The translations under genes and the position numbers were made by a program. Positions 7,795 through 14,800 of a DNA stretch of 19,957 nucleotides are shown in pieces. Source of the DNA: an uncultured Chthoniobacterales bacterium (GTDB taxonomy: Bacteria; Verrucomicrobiota; Verrucomicrobiia; Chthoniobacterales; UBA10450); contig CATPAW010000210.1 in NCBI GenBank assembly GCA_955652255.1, forward strand, positions 1-19,957, in the 5' to 3' direction. Under the pieces are notes generated by a model that searched no databases, was not told where the DNA came from, and worked only from the letters and a program-made list of their open reading frames with translations. Position 1 is the stretch's first letter, and each line of letters opens with the position of its first letter.

Positions 7795-8976
7795 ATGGTT
7801 TTCCGCGTCGTCGCGTGCGCGCTGCTAATTGGCGTAACATCTCTCGGCCACGGCCAGGAAGCCTTCGACGATGCGCTGCTGCCGTTGAATGAGAGCAGCT
7901 TCGCAAGTCCCGGCAAGGGCGAGCCGACCGTCGAAATTCCGACTTACCAAGCCGAGCCGGCGGTTGAACTTCCAACTGATCAGGGTGCGCGGGCGTTCGA
8001 GGTGCAATCAAAATCAAAAGAGGCGCGGCCGGAAAGTGCGTGGCTTGACTTACGCCAAAATGCGGGCGCGAATTCGACCATGCAAGGTGCGCCAGATTGG
8101 GTCGAGGCCGTGACGATGACACCCGCAGCCGAAGAAAATGGCGAAACATCAAAAACGTTTTTTCACGTTCAACTGGGACATCCGCCCGGAGATTATAAGG
8201 TCCTCTTTTTCCGCTTGCTCTTCGACGACAAAGCGGAGGGGCGACCGGAATTGATCGCGCGCGATGAATCTGGCGGGCAAGTTTTGCGCTCGGGCGAGCT
8301 CGGCTCGGGAATCGGTTTGGCGAGTTCTGATTCCGCGATGATTCCCATGAACGGAATTTCCTCCATCGACGTCGAAGTTCCCGGCGATGGAAAAACTGTG
8401 CGGGGCGCGTATCTGGACTGGATGACGAGCAGCGATGTGGTCCATCCGCTCAACGTGGAACATCGAGACATAATTGCAGAGCCGTTCTCCGTGATGCCGC
8501 CACTGCATTCGCCCGCCGAGGATACGGAAGAATTCGGGACCGTCACCGCCACGCTCGCAGCCGACACCATTCGTATCGGTTCAGACATTCAGGAAGCTGC
8601 CGTGTTTCAATTCGGCATCGAAACGCAACCTCTCCTGGCCCTGCTCACCTTCGAAGTAGCGAGCCCACGGATCGATGCGCCGCCGGAAGTTTATGTCAAT
8701 GGCGAAGCTATCGGTCCAGTCACGTTCAGTTTACCGGAGCTGGCCGACCCGGCGTATCGCGGCGAGATGGAATCGCTGGTTCGGCAAATGCATTTCCGAT
8801 ACACGGGATGGTTGCGCGCGCAGAAAATTGTGCCGATTACCAGCTTGAAAGTCGGAACCAACGATTTGATCGTGCGGAACGGCAGCGGTGGCGGGAATTC
8901 GGCGATCCGAGCGACCCAAATTCAATTAAAATATCTTTGGGATAAATCCGATTACATACTTCAGCCCGGCCACTAA
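7795..8976 (+). CDS. Exported protein of unknown function inside the T2SS locus (393 aa)
   Basis: No known family is recognised. Residues 1-22 form a signal peptide (VVACALLIGVTSLGHG, cleavage likely before QEAF). Next is a low-complexity acidic/proline region with an imperfect tandem duplication of about 11 residues (EPTVEIPTYQA, EPAVELPTDQG). The rest alternates polar and hydrophobic residues, consistent with beta-rich domains. Trp-containing segments such as AYLDWMTSS and RYTGWLRAQK, and a conserved-looking end TNDLIVRNGSGGG, are visible. There is no lipobox and no internal membrane helix. It lies 18 nt after gspF and 43 nt before gspG on the same strand, so it is probably co-transcribed and may be a secretion-system accessory or carbohydrate-binding protein. 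That role is inferred from context only. Confidence 0.8.
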   Translation: MVFRVVACALLIGVTSLGHGQEAFDDALLPLNESSFASPGKGEPTVEIPTYQAEPAVELPTDQGARAFEVQSKSKEARPESAWLDLRQNAGANSTMQGAPDWVEAVTMTPAAEENGETSKTFFHVQLGHPPGDYKVLFFRLLFDDKAEGRPELIARDESGGQVLRSGELGSGIGLASSDSAMIPMNGISSIDVEVPGDGKTVRGAYLDWMTSSDVVHPLNVEHRDIIAEPFSVMPPLHSPAEDTEEFGTVTATLAADTIRIGSDIQEAAVFQFGIETQPLLALLTFEVASPRIDAPPEVYVNGEAIGPVTFSLPELADPAYRGEMESLVRQMHFRYTGWLRAQKIVPITSLKVGTNDLIVRNGSGGGNSAIRATQIQLKYLWDKSDYILQPGH

Positions 8977-9019
8977 TTGAACCGCAGGGCCACGTTACTG
9001 GTCTGTGCTAGATTACAAA

Positions 9020-9436
9020 ATGACGCTACGAAAGAATCAGTCCGCTTTCACATTGCTCGAGATCATGCTCGTGGTGACGATCATCGCGCTGCTGATGACC
9101 GCTGCCATTTATAAACTGGGCGGCAACGTGGAATACTCGCGACATGTTCGAGTTGCGGCTGACATTCAAGGCATTAACACACAGCTGAAGCTTTATGAGA
9201 GCATGAACGGGTTCTTCCCGACCACCGAGCAGGGTTTGCAGGCGCTCGTGGTCCAGCCGGACACTGATCCTAAGCCGACGCGCTGGTATCAGCTATTCAA
9301 AGAAGTGCCGAAAGATCCCTGGCAGAGTCATTACATCTACATTTGCCCGGGAATAAAAAATCCGAACGGATACGACCTTTACTCCGCGGGACCGGATCGC
9401 AAACCGGACACGGCCGACGACGATTGGGGCGATTAA
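9020..9436 (+). CDS. gspG: Type II secretion major pseudopilin GspG
   Basis: The major subunit of the periplasmic pseudopilus. The 138-residue product begins MTLRKNQSA and continues FTLLEIMLVVTIIALLM, the class III prepilin signal with the helix-core Glu at mature position 5. The body contains the GspG-specific signatures LKLYESMNGFFPTTEQGL, PKDPWQSHYIYICPG and NGYDLYSAGPD followed by Asp residues, matching the calcium-binding C-terminal loop. ATG 9020 is preferred over an in-frame GTG at 9005 because it gives a normal short leader. The residue before the cleavage site is Ala rather than the usual Gly. No terminator is seen in the 70 nt before the convergent gene at 9507. Confidence 0.96.
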   Translation: MTLRKNQSAFTLLEIMLVVTIIALLMTAAIYKLGGNVEYSRHVRVAADIQGINTQLKLYESMNGFFPTTEQGLQALVVQPDTDPKPTRWYQLFKEVPKDPWQSHYIYICPGIKNPNGYDLYSAGPDRKPDTADDDWGD

Positions 9437-9506
9437 GGGCAGGCGCCGCGGCAACATCGACAATTGAGCCTGCGGAAGCCGAGCGACATCGACGCGAGTC
9501 AACCAA

Positions 9507-10103
9507 TCACTGTTGCGTTGGCGGCGTGAAAACCGGCGCGGGCGGCGGTTGCGCGGGTTTTCGCGCAATCACGCCGCGCACATGTGGCGAACGGGCTGGC
9601 ATGTTGGGGATCGGGGCCGGTGCCGGTCTTGCCGCATCCGGCTCATCGGCTCCCGGCTGCGGAGCGAAAACGGGCGCCGCATTTGCAGCCGGCTGCGTTA
9701 GAAGAGCTTCATTAAAACTGAGCGTGGCAAATTTTCCGTCTTTGTTGATTGTCACCTTGGTCGCGCCCACGCGGTCCGACCATTCAATGCTGGCGATGCT
9801 GTAGCCATCCACCGGCTCCCTGGTGCTGAGATATTTTTTGAAGTTCCTGTCTGAAGTGGAGCCGATGGTTACCATGTCGCCTTCCGGCAAACGCGCAGCA
9901 TTAGCTACATACAGATCTTTGGCAAAATTCGGCGCGCTCAGCGGCGCCACGACCGCTGTGGCAATGGTGAAGGGCGAGCGATTCAGCATTCCTGAATAGC
10001 GGTCAAAGTTGAATCGCGTCGGAATCTCATCGGCCCGCTGGGTTGAGACCGAATAAAGCAAAGCGAAGATCGACATGAGAATTTGAGAGCGTCTCATTAT
10101 CAT
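9507..10103 (-). CDS. GspC/PilP-like periplasmic component of the secretion system (198 aa)
   Basis: This is a membrane-anchored periplasmic protein, last in the seven-gene (-) block. The N-terminus has an anchor or signal segment (QILMSIFALLYSVS). The central region, about residues 30-135, contains a small beta-domain with EGDMVTIGSTSDRNFKKYL, GYSIASIEWSDRVGATKVTI and GKFATLSFNEA, reminiscent of the homology region of GspC/PilP inner-membrane partners of the secretin. The last 60 residues are rich in Pro and Ala, ending PPPAPVFTPPTQQ. The ATG at 10103 overlaps the upstream stop as ATGA. An ATG at 10097 fits the AAAGG ribosome site better. GspC/PilP assignment rests on position and topology, not on a clear motif. 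Confidence 0.72.
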   Translation of the reverse strand: MIMRRSQILMSIFALLYSVSTQRADEIPTRFNFDRYSGMLNRSPFTIATAVVAPLSAPNFAKDLYVANAARLPEGDMVTIGSTSDRNFKKYLSTREPVDGYSIASIEWSDRVGATKVTINKDGKFATLSFNEALLTQPAANAAPVFAPQPGADEPDAARPAPAPIPNMPARSPHVRGVIARKPAQPPPAPVFTPPTQQ

Positions 10104-10654
10104 CCTTTCTTGCGCTGCGCCGGCGCGAACCAGCGCGCGATCTTAAATTTTCCGCGCATCATCGTGGGGTCACCGCTATCGATCATTAGACTGACGCTTT
10201 CGAACACGACGAATGATTCCGGCTGTTGCACGTCGTAGAGAAAATGGACCAGAGGCGGCCATGGACTCTTTGTTTCAATGGAAGCGAAAACAGTCTGATG
10301 ATTCGGAGTGGTTTCGCCTGAGCCGATCGCCGGATTCTCAATCAAGATGTTGTATTTGCCGGCGACCTCTTTCACCTGATCGAGCAAGGTAGATGCTTCC
10401 GCCGCATTTTTTAGCGCGGGTTGGTGTTGAGTGAGCCATTGGTCGCGTTTGGTCCAGAGATCGCGCTCTTTTATATAAACCGCCTGTTCGACGCAAGCTG
10501 CCTGGCGCGTTGCCAGTTGCGCGCGTGCCCGACCCAGGGCGCCGAAAAGCCAGTTCCAAATGACAAGGTTAAGCAAGACGATAAGCGCGCCGGCGACAAT
10601 CCATAAGAGAATGCGCTCCCGCAGATGCATGCGTTCATACCAGGCCGGAATCAT
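10100..10654 (-). CDS. GspM/PilO-like inner-membrane assembly protein (184 aa)
   Basis: A bitopic inner-membrane protein of the assembly platform. The N-terminus has a short cytoplasmic segment (MIPAWYERMHLRERILLW), then one membrane helix at about residues 17-35 (IVAGALIVLLNLVIWNWLF). A predicted coiled-coil or helical stretch follows (about 38-90), and then a ferredoxin-like periplasmic domain containing SPWPPLVHFLYDVQQPESFVVFESVSL. The helix, coiled coil, then LVHFLYDVQ pattern is that of PilO/GspM proteins, which pair with PilN/GspL. The start codon overlaps the stop of the upstream gspL-like gene as ATGA, and the end overlaps the next gene the same way, indicating translational coupling. 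Confidence is high for the class and moderate for the specific name. Confidence 0.82.
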   Translation of the reverse strand: MIPAWYERMHLRERILLWIVAGALIVLLNLVIWNWLFGALGRARAQLATRQAACVEQAVYIKERDLWTKRDQWLTQHQPALKNAAEASTLLDQVKEVAGKYNILIENPAIGSGETTPNHQTVFASIETKSPWPPLVHFLYDVQQPESFVVFESVSLMIDSGDPTMMRGKFKIARWFAPAQRKKG

Positions 10655-11829
10655 CGCGGTTTTCCCTCCAAGCGAAACTGCGCATGATTGTTCGGCAAAA
10701 TGCGCGGCGCCGCCATGTCGAACTGAAAGACTTGCAGCTCTCGGTTCTTCTTTACCTTGTCGATGAATTGATAGGCCAGCGCGACTGAACTGGATTCGCC
10801 GTCCACTGAAATTTGCCGAGCGGACTGGCTATAAGTGGTAATGCGCACGTCAGGCGACGGCAGACTCTCGAAAAGATGCAGCAAAATTTCCACCGGATAA
10901 TAACGCGAATCGATAGCGGGCGCGAGCGCCTTCCAGTTCGCTTCCGCGGCCCGGACGAATGCGGTCTGCGGCGCATCGCGGGCAATGCGGCGATCGAGAC
11001 TTCCAATTTCAAAATCAATGGACGCAAGCGAAGCGAGGCCGAGAAAGAGAAGTCCGGCGTAAGCGCCGCTGGCCCAGAGAAGCCTCCGGTGCCACTCTCC
11101 CCGCCTGGCGAGTTGCGACCGGCGCTGCCGCCAGCTTTCCGGCAGGAGATTGAGTTTCACTGAGGCCGGCGGCGTTTCGATCCCAACGAGTTCGGTCGGG
11201 CTGGCCAGGATTGCCTGCACGGTATCGCGCAACTCATAACAAGTCTCGTCCAGCAACACGTTTGGAAACGATGCGCTGATTCCCTGTAACTCCGCGCTCA
11301 ATGCCAGTTGCGGCAATTCCATTCGCAGTTGCTCCGGCGCGACGCCGTCGAGCGTTCGGGCAAGACTGACTTTGCCGTTCTCGGTCACCGCGGAAACGAG
11401 TGCTTCGCCTTCAGGATAAATGAAGAGAGCATTGCCTTTCGGCGCATAAGTACTCGCCCGTTGCGCGGCGTAAACTGTCACCTGCCGCGGGATGTAGCCG
11501 CCCTCCAGCAGCGGCGCGGCGATTTCCGCCAGCTGCGCATTCCTGACCGCGACGGCGGAAATAACGCTCTCAGTTTCATTTTGCTCGATCAGTTCGAAAT
11601 CGGTCGTCACTTCGTCCGGTGAAAACGGAAGCGCTTTCTCAATCTGAATCCGGACCATCTCCGGAAACTCCGCTGGATCGACAGTGGGCAACCGAAATCG
11701 CTGCGCGAGCACGGCCGCAATGGGCAGCCCGAGCACCAGGTCGTCCTGCGCCGTCAGCAGCGGCACGGCTTCCTGTAACGTTTGAATCATGCGCACATTC
11801 CAGGAACCGTTACGTTCGCCCGCGCGCAA
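10651..11829 (-). CDS. gspL: GspL-like protein (actin-like PilM domain + membrane helix + PilN-like domain)
   Basis: GspL-type proteins link the cytoplasmic ATPase to the inner-membrane platform. About residues 1-215 resemble the actin-like cytoplasmic domain, with LVLGLPIAAVLAQRFRLP, PEFPEMVRIQIEKALPFSPDEVTTDF and a phosphate-loop-like TENGKVSLARTLDG. A basic linker precedes one membrane helix (LLWASGAYAGLLFLGLASL). The periplasmic part ends in a ferredoxin-like domain with YYPVEILLHLFESLPSPDVRITTYS, as in PilN. The only standard start in frame here is TTG 11829, but the frame continues upstream through FIIPTAHGWNFLRAG, which looks like the first strands of the domain. The N-terminus is therefore probably longer, starting near 11886 just after an AAGGAG site. 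It overlaps gspM by 4 nt. Confidence 0.87.
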   Translation of the reverse strand: MRAGERNGSWNVRMIQTLQEAVPLLTAQDDLVLGLPIAAVLAQRFRLPTVDPAEFPEMVRIQIEKALPFSPDEVTTDFELIEQNETESVISAVAVRNAQLAEIAAPLLEGGYIPRQVTVYAAQRASTYAPKGNALFIYPEGEALVSAVTENGKVSLARTLDGVAPEQLRMELPQLALSAELQGISASFPNVLLDETCYELRDTVQAILASPTELVGIETPPASVKLNLLPESWRQRRSQLARRGEWHRRLLWASGAYAGLLFLGLASLASIDFEIGSLDRRIARDAPQTAFVRAAEANWKALAPAIDSRYYPVEILLHLFESLPSPDVRITTYSQSARQISVDGESSSVALAYQFIDKVKKNRELQVFQFDMAAPRILPNNHAQFRLEGKPR

Positions 11830-11887
11830 AAAGTTCCAGCCATGCGCGGTCGGAATTATAAAAACCGGTGTCGATGTCGCCTCGATA

Positions 11888-12814
11888 TCAAAGCTCCTTC
11901 CAGCTAATCAATTGCGGAACATTAACATTGTTGGCCCTGCGAATCACCATCTGGACGATTCGCATCGCCTCGCCCGATTTTCCAACGCTCACAATTCGAA
12001 GCACCGGGTCCTTGAATCCGACAAGGCCGGCCAGTTGCTGGAATTGTTCCGGTGAAAAGCCGAGCGCCGCGCGCACATCCTCCAGGTTCTTGAATGGCGC
12101 ATCGTCGGCGGTTCCATCGATGCCGTCGGGGCCACGCCGCACGAGTAAAAAGCGGTCGACCAAGTCCTTCGTCATACCAGGCAACGCGAGCAGCACGTCG
12201 CGCGAAGCCCAGGCGAGATCGATTGGGCCGGTGCTGTTAAGAGTAAAATCGTCATCCCAACCCGGAGCGGAAGTGAACTCAGCCCAGCCCGCGACTTGTT
12301 TCAGCTCGTCGATCCGCGTGAGCAAAGTGTGGGAAGGATGGTAATCGTCACTCTCCGGTGGCGCGTTCAGGTGATGGAGTCCGGTGTTCGGTTGCACCCA
12401 GTCGAGCAAACTATCCATCATCTGGTTGCGTTCATTAAGATCAATACCTTTGTTCTCAAGATATTTGTGCAAAATCCCGAGGCGCGTCGGGTCTTCGCCC
12501 GCCAGCAGCCAGTTCAAATTCAGCCGGCCCCCTTCACCAGTGATGCGCACGTCGTAATTTTCCCGCCTGTTGATTTGCCGGCGCAGATTCAGCGAGTCAG
12601 GCTTGATGTTTGGATGCAAGGCGACCTCCGCGCCGGAGCACGCCATCGCTTCCGCTTCCAGAACGCGGTTCGCATTTCCGGAAAGCGTAAGACGCGAATC
12701 GATATCCAGCGCCCATGAAATCAGCATCGCGCTAAGCAAAAAAAGCGCCCACAGCGCGAGCATGAGCGCGGCGCCGCGACAATCGAATTTCGGATTTTCA
12801 GTTAAGATCGACAT
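11888..12814 (-). CDS. gspK: Type II secretion minor pseudopilin GspK
   Basis: GspK is the large minor pseudopilin that caps the pseudopilus with GspI and GspJ. From ATG 12814 (308 aa) the protein begins MSILTENPKFDCRG, followed by AALMLALWALFLLSAML. This is a prepilin signal lacking Glu at position 5, as is typical of GspK. The body holds DIDSRLTLSGNANRVLEAEAMACSGAEVA, LNLNWLLAGEDPTRL and LLDWVQPNTGLHHLNAPPESDDY, all expected in the family. The helix-hairpin-helix type segment DVLLALPGMTKDLVDRFLLVR also fits. A longer reading from 12937 only overlaps gspJ and is rejected. The start lies 2 nt after the gspJ stop. The start codon itself lies within a copy of the recurrent decamer (12804-12813). 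Confidence 0.95.
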   Translation of the reverse strand: MSILTENPKFDCRGAALMLALWALFLLSAMLISWALDIDSRLTLSGNANRVLEAEAMACSGAEVALHPNIKPDSLNLRRQINRRENYDVRITGEGGRLNLNWLLAGEDPTRLGILHKYLENKGIDLNERNQMMDSLLDWVQPNTGLHHLNAPPESDDYHPSHTLLTRIDELKQVAGWAEFTSAPGWDDDFTLNSTGPIDLAWASRDVLLALPGMTKDLVDRFLLVRRGPDGIDGTADDAPFKNLEDVRAALGFSPEQFQQLAGLVGFKDPVLRIVSVGKSGEAMRIVQMVIRRANNVNVPQLISWKEL

Positions 12815-12816
12815 CG

Positions 12817-13446
12817 TCAAAACGGTGTTCGCCCCAGGGGAATAATCACCTCCCAGGGCACTGCGGCATCGCTTCGTCCCACCACGATCTTCACCAGTCG
12901 CGGCAACAGCGCTGTATCGGTCCATCTCTCGACCCAAACATTCAAGCGCGGATCGAAGTACTGGATTTGAAGGCTGCCCACGTCCTCAATCAACGGCACC
13001 CAGGTCTCGTGTTCGTGCGTGATCGACGAGTCGTCCTGAGGTTTACGCAACAAGCCCAGATCGAGCCGGTCGTTCTTGTTGTTTTCCGGTTGCAATCGCA
13101 TCCAGACCGTAAATTCGCCTGGCGCATAACGCGTGAGCAATCCAGCCCCGGCGCTGCAAGTCCACTTGATCTCATCGCGCGGCCGACCGTTTAACTTGAA
13201 CGGCTCGCCCGTCATCGCGCCGCTGCCCGGCGGCAAGCTTTGCCATTGCGCCATTAACAGATCGCGCAAACCGCTGTAGCGCGCATCAGCCGCGCTCGCC
13301 TCCGATGAAACTCGCATTGCAGTCAGGTTCGATTGCACGAATCGATAAATCGCCACCGACATCATCGCCAGAATCCCGACCGCCAGCGTGACCTCGAGCA
13401 AAGTGAAACCGCGTCTGCGATTCGGGTTACCCGGGTCGATAAACAT
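12817..13446 (-). CDS. gspJ: Type II secretion minor pseudopilin GspJ
   Basis: A minor pseudopilin of the tip complex. From ATG 13446 the product is 209 residues. It has a 13-residue basic leader ending NRRRG, then FTLLEVTLAVGILAMMSVAIY with Gly at -1 and Glu at +5. The body includes GLRDLLMAQWQSLPPGSG, LLRKPQDDSSITHEHETWVPLIEDVGSLQIQYFDP-type sequence and the C-terminal VKIVVGRSDAAVPWEVIIPL, consistent with GspJ (LIEDV..LEFRYYD pattern). The start overlaps the end of gspI by 20 nt. An upstream in-frame start at 13476 would give an overly long leader. Confidence 0.92.
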   Translation of the reverse strand: MFIDPGNPNRRRGFTLLEVTLAVGILAMMSVAIYRFVQSNLTAMRVSSEASAADARYSGLRDLLMAQWQSLPPGSGAMTGEPFKLNGRPRDEIKWTCSAGAGLLTRYAPGEFTVWMRLQPENNKNDRLDLGLLRKPQDDSSITHEHETWVPLIEDVGSLQIQYFDPRLNVWVERWTDTALLPRLVKIVVGRSDAAVPWEVIIPLGRTPF

Positions 13447-13912
13447 AGAACTCGATCTGCTTCGACTGCGAGACACCGCCGCCCGTCCACTGCGCGGTCA
13501 AGATGATAAGATTGATTCCGCCGAGCTGGCCGCCATCCGCTTCGGTCAAACCGGCCGGTGCGCTTTTCTGGATTACTTTTACGATGGCGTAGCCGGTGTC
13601 GATGTTGAATTCCTTCGCAGTGTCGGGGAATCCCGGCGTGGCCTGAATTTCCGCCATTCGGTTGGACAAAATCTGCCGCACGCGATCCTCTTCTGCGCTG
13701 AGTGTGCTTGCATTCAAACAATTCTCGACCGCGCGACCGAGCGCGAGCACTCCGACCGCGAAAATCGCGACCCCGATGAGCACTTCGTACAATGCGAAAC
13801 CGTTGAACCGATGAAACGTTGAACAGTTACAGCGGTTTGCCTTGTGCCGCTTCAACGCTTCAGCGCTTGAACTCTTCAACGAAAGGGTCCTTTCTGAATT
13901 ACCTCGCCGCAT
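13427..13912 (-). CDS. gspI: Type II secretion minor pseudopilin GspI
   Basis: A minor pseudopilin that starts tip-complex assembly with GspJ and GspK. The mature part begins at FALYEVLIGVAIFAVGVLALG after FNG (Gly at -1, Glu at +5). It continues with RVRQILSNRMAEIQATPGFP and a short beta domain ending KQIEFYVYRPG. The ATG at 13912 overlaps the gspH stop and gives an unusually long leader of about 37 residues. That leader is encoded by two blocks of degenerate 8-bp repeats (13796-13835 and 13848-13879), so it is probably repeat-derived. A later TTG start (LKRHKANRC) is possible. The short length and the ALYE variant support GspI rather than GspH. Its place between H and J agrees with standard gsp order. 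Confidence 0.88.
   Translation of the reverse strand: MRRGNSERTLSLKSSSAEALKRHKANRCNCSTFHRFNGFALYEVLIGVAIFAVGVLALGRAVENCLNASTLSAEEDRVRQILSNRMAEIQATPGFPDTAKEFNIDTGYAIVKVIQKSAPAGLTEADGGQLGGINLIILTAQWTGGGVSQSKQIEFYVYRPG
13796..13879. repeat. Two blocks of degenerate 8-bp tandem repeats within the gspI leader
   Basis: On the + strand 13796-13827 reads in 8-nt steps as GAAACCGT, TGAACCGA, TGAAACGT, TGAACAGT. Positions 13848-13879 read CGCTTCAA, CGCTTCAG, CGCTTGAA, CTCTTCAA. The two blocks are in roughly opposite orientation, separated by about 20 nt, and encode the N-terminal leader of GspI. The unit resembles that of the hemL upstream repeat (5776-5815). Confidence 0.65.
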
Positions 13913-14393
13913 AACTTGTCAGCTCAGCGCGCACGCTCAACGCCGAGTAGTTCGCGCTCCAGGACCCGTCCCGTCCGCTAAATTCGACGACGGCCGGCTC
14001 GCACGTGCCGGACGGCCAGAAAATCCATTCCGCCGGCGGATTTTTTGTCAGGGCTGCTGGCAACGTCAGTTTCAAGACATCTCCGCGACTCAAAACAAAT
14101 TCCGAGAGAACTTTCGCTTGCTCGTCTTTTGCAAAAACTTCCGGGCGCAGCACGACCTCTTTTTCGCGCCAAACAATAAGATAAGCGCGACGTTCCGCCA
14201 CGCTTCGCTCCTGCGCCTGACGCACAAGATTGTTAAAGCCTTCGAGCGAACGCCGCAGCCGCTTGTCCGCGAGGACGCCATTCAAGCTCGGCACCGCCAG
14301 CAACAACATCAGCATCAAAATGAAAACCGTGATCACGATCTCGATCAACGTGAACGCGCGGCAACGCTGCATCGGCAAAGCTACGCCCAGCAC
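13899..14393 (-). CDS. gspH: Type II secretion minor pseudopilin GspH
   Basis: First gene of the (-) pseudopilin block. The prepilin signal is CRA followed by FTLIEIVITVFILMLMLLLAV, with Glu at +5 but Ala instead of Gly at -1. After it comes PSLNGVLADKRLRRSLEGFNNLVRQAQERSVAERRAYLIV, the GspH helical spine with the residues that typically follow. A beta-rich C-terminus contains EWIFWPSGTCEPAVVEFSG. Two starts are possible: GTG 14393 (leader MLGVALPMQRCRA) and ATG 14372 (leader MQRCRA). Neither has a good ribosome site. The stop overlaps the gspI start. The promoter would lie within about 14394-14450, next to a palindrome at 14409-14427 and a truncated divergent gene. Confidence 0.9.
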   Translation of the reverse strand: MLGVALPMQRCRAFTLIEIVITVFILMLMLLLAVPSLNGVLADKRLRRSLEGFNNLVRQAQERSVAERRAYLIVWREKEVVLRPEVFAKDEQAKVLSEFVLSRGDVLKLTLPAALTKNPPAEWIFWPSGTCEPAVVEFSGRDGSWSANYSALSVRAELTSYAAR

Positions 14394-14408
14394 GCCAAAT
14401 CACAACAC

Positions 14409-14427
14409 GACCGCTGTAGCGGCGGTC
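14409..14427. repeat. Small palindrome at the breakpoint of the SnoaL remnant
   Basis: GACCGC (14409-14414) pairs with GCGGTC (14422-14427); an alternative stem CCGC/GCGG around TGTA is nested inside. The core CCGCTGTAGCGG resembles GCGGCTACAGC at 17050-17060, suggesting remnants of a dispersed palindromic family. It lies between the gspH start and the truncated snoaL-like sequence. Confidence 0.45.
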
Positions 14428-14622
14428 GGCGCCTGTCCTGAGTGGGTCATGTCCGGGACACACAAAGGTGACTTCCCCGGGATGCCAGCCACAGGCAAGC
14501 GCTTTTCCTCGGTGCGGGGCGCGACGATCGTCGAACTACAGGATGGAAGGATCCGGCGCTGCTCCGATTACTGGGATGCGGCGACCTTCATGAGGCGGGT
14601 CGGCCTATTGGCTGCCCAATAA
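14428..14622 (+). pseudogene. 3' remnant of a SnoaL-like polyketide cyclase/ester cyclase family gene
   Basis: The last 65 codons of this reading frame closely match the C-terminal half of SnoaL-like (NTF2-fold) proteins: PEWVMSGTHKGDFPG, MPATGKRFS-VRGATIVEL, DGRIRRCSDYWDAATFMRRVGLL. A full family member has about 130-150 residues. Here the similarity starts abruptly next to a palindrome at 14409-14427, and upstream sequence in the frame is the antisense of gspH. The N-terminal half is therefore missing. An internal ATG at 14449 could start a 57-residue peptide, but it would lack half the cone fold. It is most likely a decayed gene fragment left after deletion or insertion. Confidence 0.75.
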
Positions 14623-14800
14623 AGCCACGTGCCTGGAGAGAACGCCGAAGCCAAGAGGCCAGGTCTTTCCAGGCCAGAGGTCACTCGTGCCTTTCGTGAT
14701 CTTCGCGGCGGATTCAAGGCGCCAAGTCCCTGCAAGCGTCCGCTAAAAAAACGCAACCCACCGGCAGCAGGGCTCGCTGTCGTATGGTAACATTTTCAGC
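14623..14800. other. Intergenic region upstream of the FTR1 gene
   Basis: No gene is supported in these 178 nt. Small inverted matches occur (for example GGCCAGG and CCAGGCC around 14660-14675). A promoter for the FTR1 cassette should lie here, but no convincing -35/-10 pair was found. Confidence 0.4.

Noticed and set aside
1251..12813. Decamer AAGATCGACA as merely an artefact of GATC-rich codons
   Set aside because: Other GATCGAC contexts (such as GGATCGACA, GTCGATCCG) are present but varied, while the full decamer recurs exactly in different frames and between genes; codon preference alone remains a partial alternative and is noted in the finding.
12815..12937. Longer gspK start at 12937
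   Set aside because: It only overlaps gspJ in another frame and would put about 40 hydrophilic residues before the prepilin leader.
13842..14441. + strand ORF of 199 codons opposite gspH and gspI
   Set aside because: Arg/Gln/His-rich antisense product; gspH has clear pseudopilin signatures.
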